From contig JANWIF010000044.1 in NCBI GenBank assembly GCA_025450035.1, positions 1 to 59,155 of the forward strand: DNA of 59,155 nucleotides, written 5' to 3'. Below, piece after piece: positions 32,117 to 42,921 of the stretch. Made by a program: the position numbers and the translations under genes. The stretch is from Gemmatimonadaceae bacterium. GTDB taxonomy: Bacteria; Gemmatimonadota; Gemmatimonadetes; Gemmatimonadales; Gemmatimonadaceae. Below the pieces are notes generated by a model. That model was not told where the DNA came from. It did no database searches and saw nothing but the letters and a program-made list of their open reading frames with translations. Position 1 is the first letter of the stretch; each line of letters starts with the position of its first letter.

Positions 32117-33148
32117 TCACCGCTCCGGCTCGCCTCCCCCATACGCGTCGTACGCCTTCAACACCTCCTCGCTGCTCACCGTCGCCGCGCCTAACTTTCC
32201 AACCTCCACCCCGGCCGCGAAGTTCGCCACGTCCGCCGCCTCGCGCGCGCTCGCCCCGGCGGCGAGCATCGCCGCCAGGTACGCGGTCACGGTATCCCCG
32301 GCGCCCACCACGTCGTATACCTCGCGCGCGGTGGTCGAGGCCCGATAAACACCGCCGTCGCGGCTCGCCAGCACCATGCCGCGCTCGCCTAACGTTAGCA
32401 AGAGATGCTCGACATCCAGCCGGCCGAGGGTCGCTGGAAGGGTATCGGGATGGTCGAGGTCGACGGCCGCGCCTAACGCAGCCTCGAGCTCGCGGCGGTT
32501 GGGCTTGAAGATGGTGGCGCCGCGATAGCTGAAGAAGTTCCGGTACTTGGGATCCACCACCACGGGAATGCCGCGGGTCCTGGCGTGCGCGATCGCGGCC
32601 TCGATCACCGCGGTGCTCAACACTCCCTTGTTGTAGTCCTCCAGGACCAGCGCGTCGGCCTGGTCGATGGCCCGCCGCGCGGCGGCGAGCATCCGCTTCA
32701 TGTCGTCGTCGGGAAGATCGTCGCACTCCTCCTCGTCGAACCGCACGACCTGCTGCACGCGCGCGAGCACGCGGGTCTTGGTGGTGGTGGGGCGCGCCAC
32801 AGTCACCACCGAGCGCCCGCCGGCGTTGATCGCGCCGAGCATCCGCCGCAGCACATCGCCGCTGGGATCGTTCCCGGCCACGCAGACGAGCTCGGCGCGC
32901 GCGCCGAGCGCGGTCACGTTGTGTGCCACGTTGGCGGCACCGCCCAACGCGAACCGCCGGTCCCGCACGCGCACCACGGGCACGGGCGCCTCGGGGGAGA
33001 TGCGCTCGACATCGCCGTGCAGGTACACGTCGAGCATCGCGTCGCCCACAATGGTCACGCGCTTTCCCCGCGCGGCGTCGAGCAGCGCGGTGATGCGCGC
33101 CTTGGTCATGCGGCCGGAGGATGCGGAGTGATCAGAACGGCGAGCCAT
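32117..33148 (-). CDS. hldA: Heptose 7-phosphate kinase, HldA/RfaE N-terminal type (PfkB family)
   Basis: Phosphorylates D-glycero-D-manno-heptose 7-phosphate to the 1,7-bisphosphate for ADP-heptose. The 343-residue protein is a ribokinase-fold enzyme: VTIVGDAMLDVYLHGDVERISPEAPVPVV, FALGGAANVAHN, VLEDYNKGVL, VVDPKYRNFFSYRGATIFKPN, and the anion-hole motif VVGAGDTVTAYLAA. The adenylyltransferase half of HldE is absent, so a separate HldC is expected elsewhere. ATG 33148 is preceded by TATCTT and no SD; ATG 33109 (MTKARITALL), at the conserved start, is an alternative. Three GCCTAAC heptamers fall in the gene. Confidence 0.9.
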   Translation of the reverse strand: MARRSDHSASSGRMTKARITALLDAARGKRVTIVGDAMLDVYLHGDVERISPEAPVPVVRVRDRRFALGGAANVAHNVTALGARAELVCVAGNDPSGDVLRRMLGAINAGGRSVVTVARPTTTKTRVLARVQQVVRFDEEECDDLPDDDMKRMLAAARRAIDQADALVLEDYNKGVLSTAVIEAAIAHARTRGIPVVVDPKYRNFFSYRGATIFKPNRRELEAALGAAVDLDHPDTLPATLGRLDVEHLLLTLGERGMVLASRDGGVYRASTTAREVYDVVGAGDTVTAYLAAMLAAGASAREAADVANFAAGVEVGKLGAATVSSEEVLKAYDAYGGGEPER

Positions 33149-33156
33149 AGGGTCGG

Positions 33157-33162
33157 AAGATA
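33157..33162 (-). promoter_or_regulatory. -10-like TATCTT upstream of hldA
   Basis: On the minus strand TATCTT ends 8 nt before ATG 33148. No SD between. One of the leaderless-type sites. Confidence 0.35.
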
Positions 33163-33252
33163 GTGGCAACGCCGTGCCCATGCAGCGCCGCACCCAGTCG
33201 GCCCGACGATGTCACACATCGGGAGCCAATACCTTTGTCCCCAGACAGCCGA

Positions 33253-33258
33253 TAGCTT
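33253..33258 (+). promoter_or_regulatory. -10-like TAGCTT upstream of the DMT transporter
   Basis: TAGCTT lies 6 nt before ATG 33265 with no SD sequence, so the mRNA would be leaderless. The -35 region is not clear. Confidence 0.45.
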
Positions 33259-33264
33259 ACCCGT

Positions 33265-34179
33265 ATGCTCCTTGTGCTCCTCGCAGCCATCGTGGGCATC
33301 TCGATGGCGGCGCCGCTCATCCGCCTGTCGCACGCTACGCCGCTGGTGATCGCCACCTGGCGGCTCTTCTTCTCGATGGCGTTCATCGCCGCGGTGCTCG
33401 TGCCCACACGCGGATGGACGCAATGGAAACGACTGGACCGGCGGGGGATGGCGTTGGCGTTGGGCGCGGGCATCATGCTGGCGGCGCATTTCTGGAGTTG
33501 GACGGCGTCGGTCGACATGACGTCGGTGGCGGCATCGGTGGTGCTGGTGAATACCCAGCCGGTGATCGTCGCCCTCATCTCGGTGGTGTGGCTCAAGGAG
33601 GCGCCGACGGGGCGCCAGTGGATCGGGATCGCGCTCGCGATGGCCGGCGCCTGCGTGGTGACGTTCGGCGACCTGCGGCCGGCGGCGGGCGGCGCGGCGG
33701 GCAGCCGAGCTCTGTTAGGCGATGGGCTGGCGTTGGGCGGAGGCGTCGCGGCCGCGCTCTATTACCTGGTCGGACGCCGCCTCCGGCAAACGTTGGACAT
33801 CTGGCCGTACGTGGCGCTGGTCTACGGTGCGTGTTTCGTCACGTTGTTGGGCATCTGCATCGCGACACGCGCGCCGGTCCTGCCGCAGCCCGGACGCGAA
33901 TACGCGATCTTCGCCGCCCTCGCGGCGGGGCCGATGCTGCTGGGACACACGGGACTCAACTGGGCGCTCAAGTACCTTCCAGCGTACGTGGTCAATGTCA
34001 CGGCGTTGGGCGAGCCGGTGGGCGCGACGCTCATCGCCGCGCTCATCCCGAGTATCCGCGAAGTGCCGTCGGCGCTGACCCTCGTGGGCGGCGTGCTGGT
34101 CCTGGCTGGATTGGTGTTGGCCGTCGCGCGAGCCGCGGCAGCGACACCAGAGGAGATAGGGGTTCCTGATGCAGCTTGA
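33265..34179 (+). CDS. EamA/DMT-superfamily permease
   Basis: A 304-residue membrane protein with about ten hydrophobic segments in two EamA repeats (first starting MLLVLLAAIVGISMAAPLIRLS, second about residue 150). Family members export amino acids, metabolites or nucleotide sugars; the substrate cannot be read here. The next gene starts 11 nt before its end, so the two are translationally coupled. Confidence 0.85.
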   Translation: MLLVLLAAIVGISMAAPLIRLSHATPLVIATWRLFFSMAFIAAVLVPTRGWTQWKRLDRRGMALALGAGIMLAAHFWSWTASVDMTSVAASVVLVNTQPVIVALISVVWLKEAPTGRQWIGIALAMAGACVVTFGDLRPAAGGAAGSRALLGDGLALGGGVAAALYYLVGRRLRQTLDIWPYVALVYGACFVTLLGICIATRAPVLPQPGREYAIFAALAAGPMLLGHTGLNWALKYLPAYVVNVTALGEPVGATLIAALIPSIREVPSALTLVGGVLVLAGLVLAVARAAAATPEEIGVPDAA

Positions 34180-35155
34180 TCTGGATGTGGTCGCCACGCG
34201 AGGCGACATCGTGGAGTCTCGACACCGCGTGCACGCCGTGGTGATGGATGCGCACGGCGCCATCGTGGCCTCGGCGCGCGACGTGGAACTCCTGACGGTG
34301 TGGCGCTCGTGTGCCAAGCCGTTCCAGGTGATGACGTTTCTCGAGTCCAAGGGATTCGATAAGTTGGCCTGGGGCGATGACGCACTCGCCCTGGCCTGCG
34401 CCTCGCACGGCGGCGAACCGGAACACGTCGAGCTGGCGCGCAGCATGCTCGACGCGGTAGGACTCGAAGAAGGTGACCTGGTCTGCGGCCCGCACGATCC
34501 ACTCACCCGACGCGGCGCGAGGATGCTGCAGCAGTCGGGGGAGTCACCCACACGGCTGCACAACAACTGCTCGGGCAAGCACGCCGCCATGCTCGCGCTC
34601 TCCCGCACCGCGGGATGGCCCACGTTAGGCTACGAGACGCCGTGTCACCCGGTGCAGCAAGGCGCGCTGCAACAGATCGCGAGGTGGAGCGGGGTGCCGG
34701 CGACACGCGTGGCCCAGATGGGCGATGGCTGCGGCGTGGTGGCCTTCGGGTCTCCGCTGCGCGCCATGGCGCTGGCGTTCGCGCGGCTCGGTGCCGCGGC
34801 CCACCGCGGCGACGATGTCGCGCAGCGCGTCGTGCACGCCATGACCACACGACCCTTCCTGGTAGGCGGCACGGACCGGTTCGATACGATCCTGATGGAA
34901 GAGATGGACGGCAGGGTGCTCTCGAAGGTAGGCGCGGAAGGCGTGCACAGCGTGGCGATCCCGAGCTTGGGACTGGGGATCGCGATCAAAGTCGAGGACG
35001 GCGCGTCACGGGCACAGCATCCGGCAGTGCTGCGCGCCCTGCAACACCTGGGCGTCCTGCCCAGCGAACTGCCGCCCAGTTTGGCCAGCTTCCTCACGAC
35101 CCCGATCATCAATACGAGAGGGGCGACGGTGGGCGATGTCCACCCAGTCAGCTGA
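34169..35155 (+). CDS. Asparaginase II family protein (L-asparaginase II, PF06089 type)
   Basis: A 328-residue protein of the thermolabile asparaginase II family, different from the fold at 13311. Motifs: WRSCAKPFQVMTFLES near residue 48, LACASHGGEPEHVELARSML near 74, LHNNCSGKHAAML near 130, and FLVGGTDRFDTILMEEMDGR. ATG 34169 overlaps the DMT gene and has AGGAG at 34150-34154. No signal peptide. Coupling to a DMT-type permease suggests amino-acid turnover. Confidence 0.85.
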   Translation: MQLDLDVVATRGDIVESRHRVHAVVMDAHGAIVASARDVELLTVWRSCAKPFQVMTFLESKGFDKLAWGDDALALACASHGGEPEHVELARSMLDAVGLEEGDLVCGPHDPLTRRGARMLQQSGESPTRLHNNCSGKHAAMLALSRTAGWPTLGYETPCHPVQQGALQQIARWSGVPATRVAQMGDGCGVVAFGSPLRAMALAFARLGAAAHRGDDVAQRVVHAMTTRPFLVGGTDRFDTILMEEMDGRVLSKVGAEGVHSVAIPSLGLGIAIKVEDGASRAQHPAVLRALQHLGVLPSELPPSLASFLTTPIINTRGATVGDVHPVS

Positions 35156-35188
35156 ACGCGCGATCGCGCACCATCACGCAATACTTCG

Positions 35189-36859
<1,671 letters not shown>

Positions 36860-36861
<2 letters not shown>

Positions 36862-37918
36862 CGCCGACGCGCGGCGGTTCGCGCTCGCGCTCTCGCTCCT
36901 ACCGAGCGTCGGCGTCACCACGTATCACGAGCTCGTTGCACGATTCGGCTCCGCTTCGCGGGCATTCGATGCGGCCGATGGCCTAACGGGACACTCGGCG
37001 GCCCTCGCCGCCGCCGATGACGTGCTCGCCCGCACCACGCGCGCGGGAGCGAGAATGATCCTTCCCGACGACACGGAATATCCCGCCACACTGCGCGACC
37101 TGGACCACATGGGAGCGCAGAGCCGCCCGCTCTCGCCACCCTTCCTCTTCGCGATCGGTGCCCCCGAATCGTTGCGCGCGCCCGTCGTCGCGATCGTAGG
37201 TACCCGCCGCGCCACGCCGTACGGAGAACGCGTGACCTGGGAAATCGCACGCACCCTGGCGCGCGCCGGCGCCACCATCGTGAGTGGCCTCGCCCGCGGG
37301 ATCGATGCCGCCGCACACCGCGCAGCACTCTCGGCAACGGGGACCACCGTGGCAGTGCTCGGCACTGGCGTCGACATCGCATACCCATCGGCCCACCGCG
37401 CACTGCACGCAGACATCGCGTCGAAAGGCCTCCTGCTCTCCGAGGAGTTGCCCGGCGAACGCGCCAACGGCGGGTCGTTCCCCAAACGCAATCGGATCAT
37501 CGCCGCGCTCGCACAGCTCACCATTATCACCGAAGCCCCGGTGCGCAGCGGCGCCCTGATCACCGCCCAGTACGCGCTCGACCTCGGTCGCGACGTGGCC
37601 GTCGTCCCTGGTCCCATCGATGCCCCGCAAAGCGCCGGATCGAACGCGTTGTTCGGGCAAGGCGCGCAAGTCATCACCAACGTGGACGATGCGCTCGGTC
37701 TCATCAAAGCCGCGCCCACCAAACGCCCTGAACCCGCATTCCAAACCCCCGCCGAACACGCCGTGTGGGAAGCACTCAGACATGGGCCGGCCGACATCGA
37801 TTTGCTCGCCGTACGATCGGAGCTGCCGGCGCGCGAATGCCTCGCCGCGGTCACCACGCTCGAAATGGCCGGCCTGATCGCATGCGCACTCACCGGCGAA
37901 ATCCAACGCCGCCAATGA
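36860..37918 (+). CDS. dprA: DNA-processing protein DprA, no start codon of its own in this frame
   Basis: DprA loads RecA on incoming single-stranded DNA in natural transformation. The frame reads DADARRFALALSLLPSVGVTTYHELVARFGSA (HhH/SAM-like start, residues 1-32), the Rossmann core VAIVGTRRATPYGERVTWEIARTLARAGATIVSGLARGIDAAAHRAAL (about 110-157), FPKRNRIIAALA, and a C-terminal winged-helix (ALRHGPADIDLLAVRSEL). Coordinates start at the codon after the +1 slip. No ATG, GTG, TTG, CTG or ATH codon is in frame from well inside obgE to 37018, so it is either a frameshift fusion with obgE or a sequence error. hemW follows with an ATGA overlap. Confidence 0.85.
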
Positions 37919-39105
37919 ACTACACGACCCCGGTCAGCGTATACTTCCATGTGCCCATCGCCCCTCCGCCACGCCACATCTATCTCCACGTCCCGTTCTG
38001 CCGGCGCCGCTGCTCCTACTGCGACTTCGCCATCGCGGTCCGGCGCACGGTGCCGGTGGACGACTATGTCGCGTTGCTCACACACGAGGTCGCGGTGCGA
38101 TACCCGGAACAGTTGCCCTGGGACATCGATACGCTCTACCTCGGCGGCGGCACCCCATCCCTGCTCGGCGCCGATGGTATCACCCGGCTCCTTGCCGCAC
38201 TCAGAGATCGCTTGGCATGGGACCACCGCGCCGAAGTAACGATCGAAGCCAACCCCGACGACATCGATGAATCGTCGGCGCGCGCGTGGCACACCGCCGG
38301 CGTAAACCGCCTGTCGATCGGTGCGCAATCCTTCGATGACGGCGCGCTCGCCTGGATGCATCGCACGCACGACGCCGCGCGCATCGCGCAGAGCGTCGAA
38401 GCCGCGCGCGCCGCCGGGATCGAGAACATCTCGCTCGATCTCATTTTCGCTTTGCCCGATTCCGTTAGGCGGGCGTGGGACGACGACCTCGCGCAGGTCA
38501 TGGCGCTCGCGCCGGCGCACGTGTCGGTCTACGGGCTCACCGTCGAGCCCGCCACTCCGTTGGCGCGCTGGCGCGATCGCGCCGTCGTGACCGAGGCGCC
38601 CGATGAACGGTACGAACACGAATTTCTGGCCGCGCACAACGCACTCAGCGCCGAGGGATACGAACACTACGAGGTGTCCAACTACGCGCGTGCCGGTCAG
38701 CGGGCCCGTCACAATTCCAGTTACTGGCGCCACGTGCCGTACGCGGGCTTTGGGCCTTCCGCGCATTCGTTCGATGGCGCGGCGCGTAAATGGAACGCCA
38801 GGGAATACACCGAATGGAGCCGGCGCGTACGCGATGGACGTGACCCGGTAGACGGCGCAGAGGTCCTGACCGAAGAGAACCTGACCGCGGAACGAATCTA
38901 TCTCGGCCTGCGTACCGTCGATGGATTGGATCTGGCGGCGGTGGGTAGTATGGATAGGGCCGAGTGCGATCGTGTCGAACGATGGATCCAGGCAGGGTGG
39001 GGAGAGTTCGATGGCCGGCATGTCCGGCTCACGCCTACCGGTTGGCTCCGCCTCGACGCGATGGCTGCGGACTTGACTGTAACGTCAAGCAAATCATATA
39101 TTTAG
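37915..39105 (+). CDS. hemW: Radical SAM protein HemW (coproporphyrinogen oxidase-like)
   Basis: HemW is a heme-chaperone-type radical SAM enzyme, related to HemN but without proven decarboxylase activity in most cases. The 396-residue protein has the iron-sulfur motif HVPFCRRRCSYCDFA (C-x3-C-x2-C) near residues 24-37, YLGGGTPSLLG near 82, EANPDDID near 107, and RLSIGAQSFDD. ATG 37915 overlaps the dprA stop. True HemN usually carries a CxxxCxxC plus an extra Cys; the short HemW pattern fits better. Its C-terminal coding sequence includes the hrcA promoter. Confidence 0.9.
   Translation: MNYTTPVSVYFHVPIAPPPRHIYLHVPFCRRRCSYCDFAIAVRRTVPVDDYVALLTHEVAVRYPEQLPWDIDTLYLGGGTPSLLGADGITRLLAALRDRLAWDHRAEVTIEANPDDIDESSARAWHTAGVNRLSIGAQSFDDGALAWMHRTHDAARIAQSVEAARAAGIENISLDLIFALPDSVRRAWDDDLAQVMALAPAHVSVYGLTVEPATPLARWRDRAVVTEAPDERYEHEFLAAHNALSAEGYEHYEVSNYARAGQRARHNSSYWRHVPYAGFGPSAHSFDGAARKWNAREYTEWSRRVRDGRDPVDGAEVLTEENLTAERIYLGLRTVDGLDLAAVGSMDRAECDRVERWIQAGWGEFDGRHVRLTPTGWLRLDAMAADLTVTSSKSYI
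39072..39102 (+). promoter_or_regulatory. hrcA promoter with a CTTGAC-N6-GTCAAG inverted repeat
   Basis: TTGACT (39073-39078), 18-nt spacer, TATATT (39097-39102). CTTGAC (39072-39077) and GTCAAG (39084-39089) form an inverted repeat overlapping the -35 box, a candidate operator. ATG 39108 is 5 nt after the -10, so no leader is available. The promoter lies inside the end of hemW. It is not a CIRCE element (TTAGCACTC-N9-GAGTGCTAA). Confidence 0.65.
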
Positions 39106-39107
39106 AC

Positions 39108-40157
39108 ATGTCATCAGCCCAGCTTACCGAACGAGAGCGCCGAGTGCTTACCGCCGTCATCCAGTCTTATGTGGAGACCGCGGAGCCGGCCGGCTCGCGC
39201 ATGATTTCGCGCCGGTATATGCTGGATGTGTCCCCGGCGACGATTCGCAACACCATGAGCGACCTGGAGGAGAAGGGGTATCTTTTTCACCCCCACACGT
39301 CCGCCGGCCGGATTCCCACCGACATCGCGTACCGCACGTATGTGGACGGCCTCATGCAGTTCACGCCCGTGGACGTCGAGGCGCGCGACGCGCTCATGGA
39401 GCAGTTGTCTGGCGGCGGGGGCGGTACCGCCATCGAAGCCATCCTTCGGCGGGCCGCCCAGGTGTTGGGCGTGCTCACGCAGGAGCTTGGGATCGCACTC
39501 GGCCCCGGCCTGGACGATGCTCGGCTCGAGCGGCTCGAACTCATCAAGGTGTCGTCCGAACGGCTGCTGCTCGTGCTCCGGCTGAACGGCGGCGCGGCGC
39601 GGAGCATTTTTGTCGAGGTCACCGGTGAGATCGCGGACAAAGCCATTGCCGAAGTGTCCATGGTCCTGAACGAGCGGCTCGCGGGCTGCACGCTGCGCGA
39701 GATTCGCGCGACGTTGTCGGAGCGGCTGCGCGACCAGGTTACCGAGTCCAAGGCCGGCGAGCTGATCAACATCTTCGTACAGGAGGCGGAGCAGATTCTC
39801 GACGTCAACCACGCGCTCAGCGATCCGCAGGTGGTGTTGGGGCAGACGTCGGTGCTGGCCGAGCAGCCGGAGTTTTCCACCGGGGAGAAGTTGCGCAAGC
39901 TGCTGGCGCTCACCGATCGTCCCGACGCGTTAGGCGCGCTACTGGTGCGGCAGGGCGCGGCGCCGGGGATCTCGATCACCATCGGCACGGAGCACGTGGA
40001 CCCCCGGTTCGCGGATTTCACGATCGTGACGGCCGAATATCATGCCGGTCCGCTGACCGGCGTGATCGGCGTCATCGGTCCCACCCGCATGTCCTACGAC
40101 AAGGTCGTCTCGTTGGTCACGCACACCTCGCGGTTGATCAGCGACCTCCTCGCCTAA
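39108..40157 (+). CDS. hrcA: Heat-inducible transcription repressor HrcA
   Basis: Repressor of chaperone operons that binds CIRCE and is tuned by GroEL. The 349-residue protein has the N-terminal winged helix (LTERERRVLTAVIQSYVETAEPAGSRMISRRY, residues 6-37, and SPATIRNTMSDLEEKGYLFHPHTSAGRIPTD), an inserted domain and a GAF-like dimerisation region. ATG 39108 has no SD and a -10 box 5 nt upstream. dnaJ follows after 35 nt; grpE and dnaK, usually between them, are not here. Stop TAA lies in a GCCTAAC heptamer. Confidence 0.95.
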   Translation: MSSAQLTERERRVLTAVIQSYVETAEPAGSRMISRRYMLDVSPATIRNTMSDLEEKGYLFHPHTSAGRIPTDIAYRTYVDGLMQFTPVDVEARDALMEQLSGGGGGTAIEAILRRAAQVLGVLTQELGIALGPGLDDARLERLELIKVSSERLLLVLRLNGGAARSIFVEVTGEIADKAIAEVSMVLNERLAGCTLREIRATLSERLRDQVTESKAGELINIFVQEAEQILDVNHALSDPQVVLGQTSVLAEQPEFSTGEKLRKLLALTDRPDALGALLVRQGAAPGISITIGTEHVDPRFADFTIVTAEYHAGPLTGVIGVIGPTRMSYDKVVSLVTHTSRLISDLLA

Positions 40158-40192
40158 CGGCGAGCCCGCAACGTTCCTTTCTTCGAACTCGC

Positions 40193-41329
40193 ATGGCAGA
40201 TTTCTATTCCATACTCGGTGTCTCCCGCGATTCCTCGGCCGAGGAGATCAAGCAGGCGTATCGCAAACTGGCGATGAAGTACCACCCCGACCGCAACGGC
40301 GGGTCGAAGGAGGCGGAGGAGCAGTTCAAGGGCATCACCGAGGCATACGACGTGCTGGGGGATGGCGACAAGCGGGCGGCGTACGATCGCTACGGCGAGG
40401 CCGGCCTGCGCGGCGGCCGCGGGGGCGGCTTCCATCACGTGGACCTCTCCGAAGCGTTAGGCATTTTCATGCGCGACTTCGGCGGATTCGGCGGACTGGA
40501 GGACATGTTCGGCGGTGGCGGCCGGTCGCGCGGCGGACCGCGCGGCGGCGGGGACATTAAGGTCACCGTCCCGCTCACGCTGAGCGAGGTCGCCACGGGC
40601 GTGGAAAAGCAACTGACGCTCAAGTTGCTGGACCCGTGCGACCGCTGCGAGGGTACCGGGTCCGAGCCCGGCACCGGGTCCAAACGGTGTGCCACGTGCG
40701 CCGGCACGGGTGAAGTGCGGCGGGCGCAACGTTCGTTTTTCGGGCAATTCGTGAGCGTGGCGCCGTGTCCCACGTGCGCCGGGCAGGGGAACACCATCGA
40801 TACGCCGTGCAAGCGGTGCCGGGGTGAGGGGCGAATGCGCGCGGAACGTACGATCAGCGTGTCCATTCCCGCCGGCGTCGCGACCGGACAGTACATGACA
40901 CACCGGGGGCAGGGCAGCGTGGGTGCGCAGGGGGGCCCACGTGGCGACATCCTGGTGGTGTTCGAGGTGGAAGAGGATCCGCGATTCGAGCGCGACGGCG
41001 CGGACCTGTATACCGAAGCACTGGTCACGTATTCGCGCCTTGTGTTAGGCGCCGATGTCGACGTGCCGACCGTCACCGCCACCATCTCGCTGCGCGTACC
41101 GCCCGGTACGCAGAGCGGGCAGGTGTTCAAGCTCCGTGGGCGCGGGCTGCCGCGCGTGAACGCCTCGGGCACCGGGGACCTGCACGTGCGCGTGCAACTG
41201 TGGACGCCGCAGGACGTGTCGCCGGAGCACGAAGCGGCGCTCCGCCAGTTGCAGCAGCACGAGAGCGCCGTTCCCGTCGCGCGCCACAAGGGTTTCTGGT
41301 CGAGGATGAAAGAGGCGCTCGGTGCCTGA
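40193..41329 (+). CDS. dnaJ: Chaperone protein DnaJ
   Basis: Hsp40 co-chaperone that stimulates DnaK and delivers substrates. Full length at 378 residues: J domain with the HPD loop (KYHPDRN near residue 29), Gly/Phe region about 70-115, the zinc-finger domain with four CxxCxGxG-type repeats (CDRCEGTG, CATCAGTG, CPTCAGQG, CKRCRGEG at about 150-215), and C-terminal substrate-binding domains. ATG start. prmA follows after 30 nt, so chaperone and ribosomal-protein modification genes share a transcript. Confidence 0.97.
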   Translation: MADFYSILGVSRDSSAEEIKQAYRKLAMKYHPDRNGGSKEAEEQFKGITEAYDVLGDGDKRAAYDRYGEAGLRGGRGGGFHHVDLSEALGIFMRDFGGFGGLEDMFGGGGRSRGGPRGGGDIKVTVPLTLSEVATGVEKQLTLKLLDPCDRCEGTGSEPGTGSKRCATCAGTGEVRRAQRSFFGQFVSVAPCPTCAGQGNTIDTPCKRCRGEGRMRAERTISVSIPAGVATGQYMTHRGQGSVGAQGGPRGDILVVFEVEEDPRFERDGADLYTEALVTYSRLVLGADVDVPTVTATISLRVPPGTQSGQVFKLRGRGLPRVNASGTGDLHVRVQLWTPQDVSPEHEAALRQLQQHESAVPVARHKGFWSRMKEALGA

Positions 41330-41359
41330 GCAGCGCGCCGCCCGCCGGCGCGCGACATC

Positions 41360-42199
41360 GTGGTGAGTTGGACCGAGATTCGGGTACGCCACACCGCCGG
41401 TTCGTCGCGCGACTCCATGGTGGCCGCACTGGTGCAGGCGGGCGCGCCGGCGGTCCAGGAAGTGGACGATGACCTCCTCACCCACGTGCCTAACACAACA
41501 GACCTCGATGCCTTGCGCGCCATGCTGCGGGCCGCGGATCCGGGCGCGCGGGTGGACGCGCGCGACGTCGGCGACATCGATTGGGCGGCGCGGTGGCCGA
41601 CGGCGGTGGGCGTGCAACGCCTGGGCCCGATCGCCATCGCGCCGCCCTGGCGCTCGGCGGAAATCGCCGATGCGACATTTCCGGTGATCATCGATCCGGG
41701 AACTGCCTGCGGCACCGGCGAGCACGAGACCACGCGCAACGTCTTGCGCCTCCTGCCTAACGTCATGAATCCGAGCGACCGGGTGGTCGACGTTGGCGCG
41801 GGGAGCGCGGTGCTGGCGATCGCGGCGGCGCGCATGGGCGCGGCGCGCGTCGTGGCCATCGAGCTCGACGAACAGGCCATTGGCAACGCCGAAGCGAACG
41901 TGGCGGCGAACGGCGTGTCGGATCGCGTGACGGTCATCGAAGGGGATGCCCGCGTCATCGTCCCGCTGGTGGCGCCAGCCCGAGTGATCCTGGCCAACAT
42001 CATCTCTTCGGTCATTCTGGATCTGGCGCCGATTTTCCGCGACGCCCTCGCCCCTGGCGGGCGCGCGGTCGTGAGCGGCATTCTGGGAACGGAGCGTGAC
42101 GCATTTTGCTCGGCACTCGCCAGCCAAGGCTGGCGGATCGAAACCGAATACACCGAGGAGGGAGGCGCCTGGTGGAGCAGCGTGATCGCACCGCAATAG
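41360..42199 (+). CDS. prmA: Ribosomal protein L11 methyltransferase
   Basis: SAM-dependent trimethylation of ribosomal protein L11. The 279-residue protein has the PrmA N-terminal region and the catalytic domain: IDPGTACGTGEHETTR (the family usually has F where C stands), VVDVGAGSAVLAIAAARMGAARVVAIELD (motif I) and NIISSVILDLAP (N-[IV]-I motif). GTG starts occur in tandem at 41360 and 41363. rsmE starts within its 3' end. Confidence 0.88.
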   Translation: MVSWTEIRVRHTAGSSRDSMVAALVQAGAPAVQEVDDDLLTHVPNTTDLDALRAMLRAADPGARVDARDVGDIDWAARWPTAVGVQRLGPIAIAPPWRSAEIADATFPVIIDPGTACGTGEHETTRNVLRLLPNVMNPSDRVVDVGAGSAVLAIAAARMGAARVVAIELDEQAIGNAEANVAANGVSDRVTVIEGDARVIVPLVAPARVILANIISSVILDLAPIFRDALAPGGRAVVSGILGTERDAFCSALASQGWRIETEYTEEGGAWWSSVIAPQ

Positions 42200-42921
42200 C
42201 GACGTTTTTCTCGAGCGAACCGATGGCTGCCGGCCGCGCGCTGACGCTCGGGGAGGGCGAGGTGCAGCACGCGCGCGTGCGCCGCGTGGGAGTGGGCGAA
42301 CGCGTGCGGCTGGTGGACGGCGCCGGAGGCGTGGCGCTCGGCACCATCGTGCGGCTCAACAAATCGCAGGCAACGATCGACGTCGAGTCCGTCGAGCGCG
42401 TGGATCCGCCGCCGGTGTTGCATCTGGTGGTTCCGGTCGCGGATCGCGAGCGCATGCTGCTGCTGGCCGAGAAGGCGACGGAGCTGGCGATTTTTTCATG
42501 GCGGCCCGTGATCTGGCAGCGCTCGCGCAGCGTGAGTCCACGAGGCGAAGGGGTCGCGTTCCAGAGCAAGGCCCGGTCGCGCATGATCACCGCGCTCACG
42601 CAGTCCGGAGGCGCTTGGCTGCCCGTGCTCTATCCCGACGCCACGCCTGAGCGCGCCGTGGCTTCGGCGCCCGCCGGCGCGCGGTGGCTACTCGATGCGG
42701 AGGGCGAGCCGGTGTCGAGCATACAAATCTCAGCGCCGCTCACCATCGCTGTCGGACCGGAGGGAGGTCTCGAGCCTGAGGAGCGGGCGACGTTCGTGAC
42801 CGCGGGATTCATTCCGGTGCGCGTGGCGCCACTCACCTTGCGCTTCGAGACCGCGGCTATTGCTGGACTGGCCGTGGCCCGGGCCGCGCTGCTCACCACC
42901 ATGGAGAGGTCCGGTGTCTGA
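42172..42921 (+). CDS. rsmE: 16S rRNA (uracil-1498-N3)-methyltransferase RsmE
   Basis: Methylates U1498 in 16S rRNA (SPOUT fold). The 249-residue protein has the N-terminal PUA-like part (RALTLGEGEVQHARVRRVGVGERVRL), the knot domain with KATELAIFSWRPVIWQRS, and the SAM-site motif IAVGPEGGLEPEE plus LTLRFETAAIAGLAVA. GTG 42172 overlaps the end of prmA and follows GAGGAGGGAGG (42155-42165), a strong SD that decides the start over the listed upstream ATG region. Confidence 0.88.
   Translation: MEQRDRTAIATFFSSEPMAAGRALTLGEGEVQHARVRRVGVGERVRLVDGAGGVALGTIVRLNKSQATIDVESVERVDPPPVLHLVVPVADRERMLLLAEKATELAIFSWRPVIWQRSRSVSPRGEGVAFQSKARSRMITALTQSGGAWLPVLYPDATPERAVASAPAGARWLLDAEGEPVSSIQISAPLTIAVGPEGGLEPEERATFVTAGFIPVRVAPLTLRFETAAIAGLAVARAALLTTMERSGV

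Noticed and set aside
39060..39110. CIRCE element at hrcA
   Set aside because: No TTAGCACTC-N9-GAGTGCTAA in the upstream region; the visible repeat is CTTGAC-N6-GTCAAG.
40435..42423. Minus-strand ORF antisense to dnaJ/prmA/rsmE (662 aa)
   Set aside because: Overlaps three conserved + strand genes; Ser/Pro/Arg-rich composition typical of antisense frames.
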